Assembly: GCA_030153485.1 (NCBI GenBank)
Contig: JAGUQX010000003.1
Span: forward strand, 62,001 to 126,000
Reading direction: 5' to 3'
DNA length: 64,000 bases
DNA from: Oscillospiraceae bacterium
GTDB taxonomy: Bacteria; Bacillota; Clostridia; Oscillospirales; Ruminococcaceae
Shown piece by piece: positions 1-8,391 of this stretch. The notes below the pieces were generated by a model. That model worked only from the letters and a program-made list of their open reading frames with translations, was not told the DNA's origin and searched no databases. Position 1 is the stretch's first letter. Every line of letters starts with the position of its first letter. A program made the position numbers and the translations under genes.

Positions 1-405
1 TTATTTCTTTTAACTTATTTTAAACTTAAAAACTTCTACTTCTATTTTATGAAAATAATTTAGTATATTATACGAGAATTATTTAAATTTATCCTTTATA
101 GAATATATTTAAAAATAAAAATGTTTAATAAATAAATTATACTAGCTAGTTATTATTTTAAATGCATATTAATTAAATTATTTTTTAGATTTAAAATATT
201 TAAAAACACTATTGGCTTTTTAGCGAATGTAGAATTATCTACTTCCATCGCCTCATCTATTTTTTAAAAATTAGATATATTGTTAAATATTTTTAAACAA
301 TATTTATAAATATTTTATTTAGATATCAAACTATAAAATATTTCCATAATATGGTCAATATAAATTTAAACAGTTCTCTTTTTAATATATTTATACTTTA
401 TACCA

Positions 406-434
406 TTGTAAATAATAAAATTTATGTCTAATAT
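406..434 (+). promoter_or_regulatory. Probable sigma-A promoter of the decarboxylase/darA/holB/yaaT operon
   Basis: TTGTAA (406-411) and TAATAT (429-434) are separated by 17 bases, a good fit to the vegetative promoter. It lies 57 bases before the first gene of the operon. The -10 box overlaps the left arm of a 41-bp palindrome. Confidence 0.5.
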
Positions 435-474
435 AGTAGTGTATGATAATTTATCATACACTACTATATTTTTT
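430..474 (+). promoter_or_regulatory. Perfect 19-bp inverted repeat: operator or terminator
   Basis: Arms 430-448 and 452-470 are perfect reverse complements with a 3-base centre, followed by a run of T to 474. As RNA this would be a strong hairpin with a U-tract, so it could end an upstream transcript. It begins in the -10 box of the predicted promoter, so it could equally be a DNA operator. Neither role is proven by sequence. Confidence 0.55.
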
Positions 475-490
475 AGAAAGATTTTTTTAA

Positions 491-1822
491 ATGAAATTAT
501 ATATAAAAAATTTTATAGATAACTATATAAAACAAGACTTTGCTAGATTTCATACACCTGGACATAAGGGATTTTTACCTTATATTCCTGAAATTTCCAA
601 ATATGACATAACAGAAATTTCAGGGGCAGATAGCCTTTATAATTCATCCTCTATAATAAAAGATGCTGAAGATTTTGCATCAAATTTATATAAAACAAAT
701 TTTACTATTTTTTCCGCCAGTGGTGCAACTCTTGCTATTCAAACCGCATTATTTTCAACTTTAAAATTTGGAAAAAAAATTATAGCTATGAGAAATTCCC
801 ACTCATCTTTTATAAACACATCAGCTATTTTGGATATCTCCACTATATGGATATACCCAAAATATATAGACAACTCGATGGTAAGTGGCATTATAGATAT
901 ACTAATATTGGAGCAAACTATTATAGAAAATAAAGATATTTCCGCCATATTTATAACCTCTCCAGACTATTTTGGGATTATGCAAGATATAAAAAAAATA
1001 TCATATATCTGCAAAAAATATAATAAAATATTAATAGTTGATAACTCTCACGGTTCTCATTTGTTTTTTTTAGAAAAAAATATTCATCCTTTATCTTTTG
1101 AAGCAGATATTGTTATAGATAGTATCCACAAAACTTTACCATCTCTAACAGGAAGTGCTCTTCTACATATAAATTCTCATAAATTTAATAGGGATGAAAT
1201 AAAGTCAAATATGTCTATTTTTGGATCGACTAGTCCAAACTATATTATTCTCTCTTCTATAGAAAATTGTTTAAACTATCTAAAAGATAGAGGAAAAGGA
1301 GACTTTATAAAATTTTCTTTTACAATAGAGAAAATTTATAATATATTAAAAAATTTAGATATAAAATATATAAAACATGAAAATAAAACTCATCTTTCTA
1401 TAGATTGCTTTTACCTAGGAAAGAAAACTGATGAAATATCAAAAATTTTATTTGAAAAATATATAGAACCAGAATTTATATCCAATAGATACATTGTTTT
1501 CCTTATATCACCCTATACTCCAGCTGATCATTTTGATAGGCTTATTTCATTTTTTTATCATATTAATAATATAAGAGAGTCTCCCATTATAGAAAATATA
1601 GCCTTAATAACTCCACCAAAATTATTAATATCTTCAAATAAAGCTCTTTCAAAAAATTATGAATATATACATATAAATTTTAGTCTTGATAGAATATTTG
1701 CACGAACAAAGGTTGTCTGTCCTCCTGGTATTCCTATTATAATGCCAGGGGAAAAAATAAATGAATCTATAAAAGAATATTTAAAATTTTATGGCATTAA
1801 ATATATAAAAGTGATAAAATGA
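491..1822 (+). CDS. Orn/Lys/Arg decarboxylase family protein (YaaO-like)
   Basis: A PLP-dependent fold-type I enzyme of the basic amino acid decarboxylase family, 443 aa. The N-terminus has the family motif TPGHKG (about residues 22-27). DNSHGSHL (about 184) holds the cofactor-contacting Asp and His, and SIHKTL (about 213) holds the Schiff-base Lys. The short C-terminal domain has PPGIPIIMPGE, as in lysine/arginine decarboxylases. The length fits the short Firmicute form (Bacillus YaaO). It leads an operon with darA, holB and yaaT, the same company yaaO keeps in Bacillus, but tmk is missing. The substrate cannot be read from sequence; arginine or lysine to a polyamine precursor is inferred. 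The Shine-Dalgarno is weak. Confidence 0.85.
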   Translation: MKLYIKNFIDNYIKQDFARFHTPGHKGFLPYIPEISKYDITEISGADSLYNSSSIIKDAEDFASNLYKTNFTIFSASGATLAIQTALFSTLKFGKKIIAMRNSHSSFINTSAILDISTIWIYPKYIDNSMVSGIIDILILEQTIIENKDISAIFITSPDYFGIMQDIKKISYICKKYNKILIVDNSHGSHLFFLEKNIHPLSFEADIVIDSIHKTLPSLTGSALLHINSHKFNRDEIKSNMSIFGSTSPNYIILSSIENCLNYLKDRGKGDFIKFSFTIEKIYNILKNLDIKYIKHENKTHLSIDCFYLGKKTDEISKILFEKYIEPEFISNRYIVFLISPYTPADHFDRLISFFYHINNIRESPIIENIALITPPKLLISSNKALSKNYEYIHINFSLDRIFARTKVVCPPGIPIIMPGEKINESIKEYLKFYGIKYIKVIK

Positions 1823-1857
1823 ATTATAAATATTTAAAATAATGGAGGAATTTTGAT

Positions 1858-2181
1858 ATGAAACTTATTTTTGCTATAGTTAACAAAGATGACAGCTCAT
1901 TAGTTTGTTCTGAACTAAATAAGGCGGGATTTTCTGCTACAAAATTTTCTTCCACTGGGGGATTTTTAAGGGCAGGAAACACAACTTTTATGATATGCTC
2001 TGAAGGGAAAAATGTAGATCTTATCATAGATATAATAGCCAAATTTTCCAAAAGCAGAACACAAATTGCACCCGCTGTTCTACCCCACGGAATCTCTGGA
2101 TATTCTACTAATACTGTCGAAGTACCTATTGGCGGCGCCACTGTTTTTGTCACAAATATAGAAAGATTTGAGAAAATTTAA
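1858..2181 (+). CDS. darA: Cyclic-di-AMP receptor, PII-like (DarA/YaaQ/PstA)
   Basis: A small PII-like protein of 107 aa, the usual length of the DarA/PstA family that binds cyclic di-AMP as a trimer. Family hallmarks are the N-terminal strand MKLIFAIVNKDD, the loop STGGFLRAGNTTFM (about residues 32-45) and GGATVFV near the C-terminus. A good Shine-Dalgarno (GGAGG) lies upstream. The gene sits between the decarboxylase gene and holB as in Bacillus. Its downstream target in this organism is unknown. Its last codons overlap the TTG start proposed for holB. Confidence 0.9.
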   Translation: MKLIFAIVNKDDSSLVCSELNKAGFSATKFSSTGGFLRAGNTTFMICSEGKNVDLIIDIIAKFSKSRTQIAPAVLPHGISGYSTNTVEVPIGGATVFVTNIERFEKI

Positions 2182-3013
2182 TTTGAAAACTTATCGTGAT
2201 TATATTAAAAATATTTTATATAATCATCCTATTCATGCCTATTTAATATCATATAATCCACTTTTGGAAAATAAAGAAAATTCTGTATTCATCATACAAT
2301 TTATAAAATCTATCCTTTGTAATAATCACGAAACTTTTTGTGATAATTGCCCTAGTTGTAATAAAATAAATGGAAATATTCACCCCGATATACACTATAT
2401 CGATTCTGATATTAATAAAAAAAAAATCAGTATAGATAATATAAGAAATATTATCTCTTTAACATATATAAAACCTAATGAAGCTTATGCAAATATTTTT
2501 TGTATACAATATTGTGAAGAAATGTCTGATTTTGCATATAATTCTTTTTTAAAAACTTTAGAAAATCCAAATAAAAATAATATTTTTATTTTAATAACAA
2601 AAAATAAAAAATTATTATCACAAACTATTTTATCTAGAGTTTTAGATATTTCTATTCCAAATTATAATAATATATCCCAAAATACAAACTATGAACTTAA
2701 TCTACAACATATAAGTTTATTAATCAAACATATTCTACAAAAAGATATATTAAGCATATATTCATTATTTTATACATTCCCTAAAAATAATTTATCATCA
2801 TTTTTAAATTATTTATTACTATTTATTTCTAATATTAAATCTCAGAAAAATATAAAAATATCAAACTCAGATATTTTACTTATATTAAAAATTTATAAAG
2901 ATTTATCAAATCTTATTATCCATTCTTTAGAATTGTCTAGTCAAAATATAAATCATAATATTTTGATATCTTATATAACCTCTAAAATAGATTCTATTAT
3001 TAAAAAAATTTAA
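2168..3013 (+). CDS. holB: DNA polymerase III subunit delta'
   Basis: Clamp-loader delta' subunit, 281 aa, part of the complex that loads the sliding clamp on DNA. It has a zinc module CDNCPSC (about residues 58-64), then the AAA+ region with FLKTLENP (about 131) and TILSRVLDI (about 155), typical of HolB. The P-loop is degenerate, as in other delta' subunits. The start is TTG at 2168, overlapping the end of darA; a second TTG at 2183 is possible. The protein is shorter than many HolB proteins at its C-terminus. It is followed closely by yaaT, the conserved Firmicute order. Confidence 0.87.
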   Translation: MRKFNLKTYRDYIKNILYNHPIHAYLISYNPLLENKENSVFIIQFIKSILCNNHETFCDNCPSCNKINGNIHPDIHYIDSDINKKKISIDNIRNIISLTYIKPNEAYANIFCIQYCEEMSDFAYNSFLKTLENPNKNNIFILITKNKKLLSQTILSRVLDISIPNYNNISQNTNYELNLQHISLLIKHILQKDILSIYSLFYTFPKNNLSSFLNYLLLFISNIKSQKNIKISNSDILLILKIYKDLSNLIIHSLELSSQNINHNILISYITSKIDSIIKKI

Positions 3014-3026
3014 AGGAGTTTGCTTT

Positions 3027-3830
3027 ATTAAATATATTGCCGTCAGATTTAAAAAACTTGGAACCATATATTATTATTTTTCAAAAAATGATAATATATC
3101 AAATAAAGATAAAGTAGTTGTCGAAACACCTAAAGGTATTAAATGTTTAGATATATTAAAAATTTATGATGAAATTCCTAATTTAGAAAAATCTGATCCT
3201 ATAAACGAAATCATTCGTATTGCTACACAAGAGGATCTTGATTTAATCGAGTTAAACAAAGAAAAATCAACACTTGCTTTTTCTACATGCTTAAAAAAAA
3301 TCAAAGAACATAAACTAGAAATGAAATTAATTGAAGTTGAATATACTTTTGATTCATCAAAAATTATATTCTATTTTACAGCAGATGGACGTATCGACTT
3401 TCGTAATATTGTTAAAGATCTTGCTTCTATATTTAAAAAAAGAATAGAACTAAGACAGATTGGTGTTAGAGATGAAGCTAAAATTATTGGAAGTCTTGGA
3501 ATTTGTGGACAAACCCTATGTTGTTCAAGATTTTTAACAGATTTTCAATCTGTTTCAATTAAAATGGCTAAAGAACAAAATCTTTCTTTAAACCCTACCA
3601 AAATTTCTGGAAGATGTGGTCGTCTAATGTGCTGCTTAAAATATGAACAAGATACTTATTCATATCTTCTTTCAACCTCCCCTAAAATCGGAACTAAAGT
3701 TAAATTAGACGATGATTTAGGTGTTATTATTGATATTAATATTTTAAACGGAAATATTAAAATAAAATTAGATGACAAACCTGATGCTATTCCAACTTCA
3801 ACAAATTTAAAAAATATAATAATAATATAA
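3027..3830 (+). CDS. yaaT: PSP1 domain protein YaaT, probable ATT start
   Basis: A YaaT/PSP1 family protein, 267 aa from the proposed start; family members are near 275 aa. In Bacillus it belongs to the Y-complex with YlbF and YmcA (competence, sporulation, biofilm, RNase Y function). The conserved core is the Cys-rich stretch GICGQTLCC ... GRCGRLMCC (about residues 160-206 of this model). The frame is open from before 3012 and encodes the expected N-terminus (KYIAVRFKKLG), but there is no in-frame ATG, GTG or TTG before 3321. A strong AAAGGAG at 3012-3018 sits 8 bases before an ATT codon at 3027, so ATT is the likely start. Starting at 3321 would remove 98 conserved residues. Confidence 0.8.
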   Translation: MKYIAVRFKKLGTIYYYFSKNDNISNKDKVVVETPKGIKCLDILKIYDEIPNLEKSDPINEIIRIATQEDLDLIELNKEKSTLAFSTCLKKIKEHKLEMKLIEVEYTFDSSKIIFYFTADGRIDFRNIVKDLASIFKKRIELRQIGVRDEAKIIGSLGICGQTLCCSRFLTDFQSVSIKMAKEQNLSLNPTKISGRCGRLMCCLKYEQDTYSYLLSTSPKIGTKVKLDDDLGVIIDINILNGNIKIKLDDKPDAIPTSTNLKNIIII

Positions 3831-3838
3831 TTATTATA

Positions 3839-3867
3839 TATTGTTTTTATTGTTTTTATGGTAGAAT
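3839..3867 (+). promoter_or_regulatory. Probable extended -10 promoter of the ferredoxin gene
   Basis: TAGAAT (3862-3867) preceded by TGG makes an extended -10 element. The upstream -35 is weak (TTGT-like near 3841). It lies 36 bases before the ferredoxin start, after the end of yaaT. Confidence 0.35.
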
Positions 3868-3903
3868 AGTTTTGTACTTTTATTAGAAAAGGAGGGTTTA
3901 TTA

Positions 3904-4074
3904 ATGGCTTATTTTATTAATGATGATTGTATTAATTGTGGTGCTTGTGCTGTAGAGTGTCCTGTTTCTTGTATAACTGCTGGAGATACAAAACATATTA
4001 TAGATGCGAGTGTTTGTATAGATTGTGGGACTTGTAACGCTGTTTGTCCTGTCGATTCTCCAAATCCTGCATAA
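3904..4074 (+). CDS. 2[4Fe-4S] ferredoxin
   Basis: A 56-residue clostridial-type ferredoxin, a soluble low-potential electron carrier. It has two complete cluster motifs, CINCGACAVECP (about residues 9-20) and CIDCGTCNAVCP (about 38-49), each CxxCxxCxxxCP. Two pseudo-symmetric halves follow the classic fold. A very strong Shine-Dalgarno (AAAGGAGG) precedes the ATG. The gene is monocistronic, with its own promoter-like element and a terminator. It suggests an anaerobic or fermentative metabolism. Partner oxidoreductases are not in the window. Confidence 0.95.
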   Translation: MAYFINDDCINCGACAVECPVSCITAGDTKHIIDASVCIDCGTCNAVCPVDSPNPA

Positions 4075-4090
4075 CTATATTTTTATAAAA

Positions 4091-4121
4091 AAAGAGCCAG
4101 ATTTTAATCTGGCTCTTTTTT
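4091..4121. terminator. Bidirectional terminator between ferredoxin and ABC exporter genes
   Basis: AAAGAGCCAGA pairs with TCTGGCTCTTT around a short TTTTAA loop, followed by T-rich sequence on the plus strand and preceded by an A-run that acts as the T-tract on the minus strand. It serves both convergent genes. Confidence 0.85.
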
Positions 4122-5930
4122 TTAATTATTTTCAAATTGACTATAATATAAAATTTTATAAAATCCTTCTTCGTTTAAAATTAAATCATCATGTTTTCCA
4201 TGCTCAATAATATCCCCATCTTTCATAACCATTATTATATCTGCATCCTTTATTGTAGATAATCTATGCGCTATTACAAATGTTGTTCTATTTTTCATAA
4301 TTTTATTCATAGCCTTCTGTATTAAAACCTCTGTCCTAGTATCTACAGAACTTGTTGCTTCATCTAATATAAGAATTTTCGGGTTAGATATAACAGCTCG
4401 CGCAATAGTTAAAAGTTGTTTTTGTCCCGCAGAAACATTGCTTGCTTCTTCATTTAAAATCATATCATAGCCATCTGGAAGAGTTCTTATAAACTGATCT
4501 GCATATACCATCTTGCTAGTATTTATAATTTCTTCATCTGTTGCTCCTAATTTTCCATAAGCTATATTATCTTTTATGGATCCTTTAAAAAGCCATGTAT
4601 CCTGTAATACCATTCCATATAAAGACCTTAAGTCTTCTCTTGTTATATCATAAATATTAATTCCATCTATTTTTATACAACCTTTATCAGCATCATAAAA
4701 TCTCATTAATAGATTTATAAGCGTTGTTTTCCCTGCCCCTGTTGGACCTACTATCGCTATCTTTTGACCCTGCTTTATTTCAATATTACAATTATTTATA
4801 AGAGGATTTTCTTTGTTATATCCAAATGTTATATTATCAAAAGTTACATGCCCTTTGATATCTTCTTTAACTACCAAACTGTTTTTTTCTTTAATCTCTT
4901 CTTCTTGATCTAAAAGTCCAAAAACTCTATCAGCGGACGCAACGGTTGACTGTAGTACATTCATCACCTGTGCTATCTGTGATATTGGCATCATAAAGTT
5001 TTTTATATATTGTATAAATGATTGTATTCTACCAACTCCTATAACACCTTGTACAACTAAATACCCACCTAATATACTTATTAAAACATACCCTATATTA
5101 GATGCTAATGTAATAACTGGCATCATAATACTTGTTGCAAATTGGGATGTCCATGAATTTTTATATAATTTATCATTTAAATCTTCAACCTTTTTTATAC
5201 TTCTCTTTTCTTGATTAAAAGTTTTTATAATATTATGTCCACTATAAACTTCTTCAACAAGCCCATTTATTTTGCCTAGATACTCCTGTTGTCCTTTATA
5301 AAATTTTTGGGAATTTTTTATTACAATCATAGAAAATAACAATGATAATGGAACTGTTAATAAAGCTACTATTGTCATCCAGAAATTTATCAAAAACATC
5401 ATAGCTATAATTCCCACAATTGTAACTAACGAGGTTATAAATTGGGTTAAAATTTGCTGTAATGATGTATTTATATTTTCTATATCACTAGTTATTTTAC
5501 TTAAAATATCACCCTGACTATTTGTATCAAAAAATTTTAAAGGTAGATTATTTATTTTTATTATTATATCTTTTCTTAAGTTATATATAGCTTTTTGTGA
5601 AACCTTAGACATAATATATATCTGAATATATGAAAAAACCTGGGCAATTATATAAACGCATAGCAATAAAATCAACATATAAGCTATCTTCTTAAAATCT
5701 ATCCCACCAGTACCTTTAAAAATATTTACAGAACCATCAGCAATAATATTAGTTACGCTTCCCAGTATCATTGGGCCTAAAACCACAAATATCGTACTTA
5801 TAATAGAAGTTATAATTGCCACAATTAAAGATTTTTTATATTTACTTAAATATCTATAAATCCTTTTTATAGTTATACCAAAATTAATAGATGATTTAGG
5901 AGGATTAGGATTCGTATTTTTATTCTCCAC
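4122..5930 (-). CDS. ABC exporter half-transporter (heterodimer subunit B, consensus-Glu subunit)
   Basis: A fused membrane and ATPase half-transporter of 602 aa, in the multidrug/lipid exporter family (YfiC/LmrD/BmrD-like). About six membrane helices fill residues 25-330, then the nucleotide-binding domain: Walker A GPTGAGKTT (about 395), signature VSAGQKQ (about 502), Walker B ILILDEATS with the catalytic Glu, and H-loop AHRLSTI. The signature deviates from LSGGQ. Together with the Walker B Asp and Gln switch residue in the partner, this is the asymmetric-site pattern of heterodimeric exporters. The start overlaps the end of the partner gene by 11 bases. The substrate is unknown. Confidence 0.88.
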   Translation of the reverse strand: MENKNTNPNPPKSSINFGITIKRIYRYLSKYKKSLIVAIITSIISTIFVVLGPMILGSVTNIIADGSVNIFKGTGGIDFKKIAYMLILLLCVYIIAQVFSYIQIYIMSKVSQKAIYNLRKDIIIKINNLPLKFFDTNSQGDILSKITSDIENINTSLQQILTQFITSLVTIVGIIAMMFLINFWMTIVALLTVPLSLLFSMIVIKNSQKFYKGQQEYLGKINGLVEEVYSGHNIIKTFNQEKRSIKKVEDLNDKLYKNSWTSQFATSIMMPVITLASNIGYVLISILGGYLVVQGVIGVGRIQSFIQYIKNFMMPISQIAQVMNVLQSTVASADRVFGLLDQEEEIKEKNSLVVKEDIKGHVTFDNITFGYNKENPLINNCNIEIKQGQKIAIVGPTGAGKTTLINLLMRFYDADKGCIKIDGINIYDITREDLRSLYGMVLQDTWLFKGSIKDNIAYGKLGATDEEIINTSKMVYADQFIRTLPDGYDMILNEEASNVSAGQKQLLTIARAVISNPKILILDEATSSVDTRTEVLIQKAMNKIMKNRTTFVIAHRLSTIKDADIIMVMKDGDIIEHGKHDDLILNEEGFYKILYYSQFENN

Positions 5931-7668
5931 TTTTCAGTTCCTCCTTTGATAATTGCGATTCTGCAATTTCTTTGTAAATTTCACAATTATTTATTAAATC
6001 TTTATGAGACCCATATCCTACAATTTTGCCTTTGTCTAAAACTAATATATTATCAGAATCTTTTATAGACATAATCCTTTGTGCTACAACTATAACTACG
6101 CTATTTTGGGTAATATTTTTTAATTTTTTCCTAACTTCTTTATCAGTCTTATAGTCTAGTGCAGAAAAACTATCATCAAAAATATATACATCAGCATCTT
6201 TTATAATAGCCCTTGCTATTGCTATTCTTTGCTTTTGTCCTCCTGAAAAATTCTTTCCACCCTGCGCAACATTTTCGTTAAATTTATCAGGTTTTTTTTC
6301 TATAAAATTTAGACTGCTAGATATTTCACAAGCTTGTATTATCTCTTCTTGTGTAGCATCTTTTTTCCCAAACCTTAAATTTTCCTCTATTGTTCCTGTA
6401 AAAAGAGTTGCTTTTTGTGGAACGAGTCCAATCTTACTTCTTAATTCTAGTTGGCTATACTCTTTTATATTTTTTCCATTTATTATAATTTCACCAGACT
6501 CAATATCATACATTCTTGGTATAAGATTTACTATTGTAGATTTTCCACTTCCTGTGCTTCCTATTATAGATAATGTTTTTCCTTTTTCAACTCTAAAGCT
6601 TATATTAGATAATGCCATTTCTTCTGCTTTTTGATATTTAAAACACACATCTTTAAATTCTACATAAATTTCATTATTTAAATTTTTATCATTTATTTTT
6701 TTATCTAATATTTCATCTTTTATAGAAAATTCTTTATTTAAAACTTCTGCCACTCTTTCCGCAGATACAGAAGCTTTTGGATACATCACCAATATAAATG
6801 ACATCATCATCATAGATATCATTATCTGCATAACATACTGTGTAAATGCTATAACTTCTCCCACAGCCATCTCGTTTAAAGAAACTTTTTTTGCACCAAA
6901 CCACATTATAACAATTATAGTTACATTTAATGTCAGCATTATCCCTGGTCCCATTAGTCCCATTATTTTCTGAACCTTAACAGTTATATCAGAAAGGTTT
7001 TTATTTGATTTGTCAAATCTATTTTTTTCATAATCTGTTGTCCTAAATGCTTTTATAACCCTTAGTCCTGTCAAATTTTCTCTTGCTATTAGATTAAGTC
7101 CATCTAGTTTAGACTGGATAACCTTATATATAGGCATTGCTGCAAATGCAATTGTGACAACTACACTTGCTAAAATAGGTATTGCTATTAAAACAATGGA
7201 TGACAAAGATTTGTTTACATTATATGCCATAATAAGTCCGCCCACAGTCATTATAGGGGACATTATAACTATTCTTAAAAACATAATAAGAAAATTTTGT
7301 ATCTGTGTTATATCGTTTGTAGTCCTCGTTATTAGCGATGTAGCTCCAAATTGATCTATATCAGTTAGACTAAATCCCTGTATCTTATCAAATATACTTG
7401 ACCTTAAATTTTTACATACACCAGCTGACACTTTTGCAGATACAAACCCTACGGTTATCGACATAATACCACTTAATAAAGAAAACATAAGCATAAAAAC
7501 ACCTGTTTGTACTATATAAGCTACATCGGTGTTTATAATACCTACATCTATTATATTAGACATCAAGGTTGGAAGGGTTAGATCTGAAAAAGCTTGTACC
7601 ACTGTAAATAATAATATTAATATTATTAAAAAACTATACTTCTTAAAAAATTTAGCTATCTTAAACAA
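5920..7668 (-). CDS. ABC exporter half-transporter (heterodimer subunit A, degenerate-site subunit)
   Basis: A half-transporter of 582 aa with six N-terminal membrane helices and a C-terminal ATPase (YfiB/LmrC/BmrC-like). Walker A is GSTGSGKST (about 366) and the signature is a canonical FSGGQ (about 471). Walker B reads VYIFDDSFSALD, with Asp in place of the catalytic Glu, and the switch residue is Gln (VAQRI) rather than His. It therefore contributes the degenerate ATP site, while its intact signature completes the active site of the partner. The start is TTG behind AGGAGAATATT. It lies 20 bases after the DUF4364 gene, so all three are likely one operon. Confidence 0.88.
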   Translation of the reverse strand: MFKIAKFFKKYSFLIILILLFTVVQAFSDLTLPTLMSNIIDVGIINTDVAYIVQTGVFMLMFSLLSGIMSITVGFVSAKVSAGVCKNLRSSIFDKIQGFSLTDIDQFGATSLITRTTNDITQIQNFLIMFLRIVIMSPIMTVGGLIMAYNVNKSLSSIVLIAIPILASVVVTIAFAAMPIYKVIQSKLDGLNLIARENLTGLRVIKAFRTTDYEKNRFDKSNKNLSDITVKVQKIMGLMGPGIMLTLNVTIIVIMWFGAKKVSLNEMAVGEVIAFTQYVMQIMISMMMMSFILVMYPKASVSAERVAEVLNKEFSIKDEILDKKINDKNLNNEIYVEFKDVCFKYQKAEEMALSNISFRVEKGKTLSIIGSTGSGKSTIVNLIPRMYDIESGEIIINGKNIKEYSQLELRSKIGLVPQKATLFTGTIEENLRFGKKDATQEEIIQACEISSSLNFIEKKPDKFNENVAQGGKNFSGGQKQRIAIARAIIKDADVYIFDDSFSALDYKTDKEVRKKLKNITQNSVVIVVAQRIMSIKDSDNILVLDKGKIVGYGSHKDLINNCEIYKEIAESQLSKEELKSGE

Positions 7669-7688
7669 AATATTCTCCTATCTCTATT

Positions 7689-8243
7689 TTATAAATCAAT
7701 ATCACTTATTGTATTAAGAAAAATCTTATAAATCTCAATGGGACTTTGTTTAAATTTGCTTTCCATAAACTCTGCTTGATTTATATCAGGAGCAAATATT
7801 TTAAAACTAAGCAGATCTGTCCCTATATCTGTTATTCTACATTCTAATACATATCCATCTTCCACCTTATGTATAGTCGAAATATAATCTTTGTTTTTTC
7901 TATATTCCGCTAAAAATTTAACCGTTAATCTAACAACTTTTTTTCTTAAAGAATTTGGAATATTATTTCTTAATCTATCTGCTGTTTCTATGCCTAAATT
8001 TTGTATCTTTAAAAATTTTTTTCCATTATATTCATCTATAGATATATGATTGCTTTTTAACAAATCACCTATTGCATCTGAAAATAGAAAATAATTAACA
8101 AACCCTTCATTATAAAATATAGACGCCATCTGTTCTTTTGTTATTTTATCTTTTATACAGCTTAGGGTATAACATATCAATATTTTTGCATCATATATCT
8201 CTCTAATTCCCCCTGGACCAACTCCTGCTAAATAATTATCCAA
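7689..8243 (-). CDS. DUF4364 family protein
   Basis: 184 aa, resembling the DUF4364 proteins common in Clostridia. The N-terminal half (about residues 15-85) looks like a winged helix (helices, then a beta wing around ISIDEYNGKKFLKI). The C-terminal half is an alpha/beta region of unknown role. No membrane segment is present. The start is TTG behind AAAGGAG; an ATG in the Shine-Dalgarno is out of frame. It heads the operon with the two ABC exporter genes, so a DNA-binding regulator of that operon is a reasonable guess, not shown by sequence. Confidence 0.7.
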   Translation of the reverse strand: MDNYLAGVGPGGIREIYDAKILICYTLSCIKDKITKEQMASIFYNEGFVNYFLFSDAIGDLLKSNHISIDEYNGKKFLKIQNLGIETADRLRNNIPNSLRKKVVRLTVKFLAEYRKNKDYISTIHKVEDGYVLECRITDIGTDLLSFKIFAPDINQAEFMESKFKQSPIEIYKIFLNTISDIDL

Positions 8244-8312
8244 TTCTTCATCTCCTTTGAAATGATAGCTAATACTATATTAAAAGCTCTGTATAATTTA
8301 TAATAGATTTTT

Positions 8313-8344
8313 ATATAGTTATATTATATAATGTAACTATATAA
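8313..8344. promoter_or_regulatory. Inverted repeat in the divergent DUF4364 / AI-2E promoter region
   Basis: TATATAGTTA (8313-8322) and TAACTATATA (8335-8344) are perfect inverted arms, with a TATAAT inside the 12-base centre. The position between two divergent genes suits an operator for one or both promoters. Confidence 0.35.
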
Positions 8345-8391
8345 TTTTCAACATTGATTTTTATCATATAGGCATGAAAGGATCCCATAAA

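Larger units (their letters stand above)
1..490. other. AT-rich non-coding region
   Basis: I see no convincing gene here. The stretch is almost entirely A and T with scattered stops in all frames. The only GC-richer patch, about 213-260, can fold as a small hairpin: GCGA (223-226) pairs with TCGC (248-251), and GTAGA (229-233) pairs with TCTAC (238-242). On the minus strand that patch also encodes about 30 codons, too few to call. The region ends with a promoter and a long palindrome described separately. Confidence 0.6.

Noticed and set aside
170..262. Short minus-strand frame of about 30 codons in the first intergenic region
   Set aside because: Too short, no family resemblance and only a weak ribosome binding site; kept only as a possible small hairpin.
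8374..8391. Longer start of the first AI-2E family gene at ATG 8374
   Set aside because: There is no Shine-Dalgarno before it, whereas AAAGGAT precedes the ATG at 8392 at a good distance.
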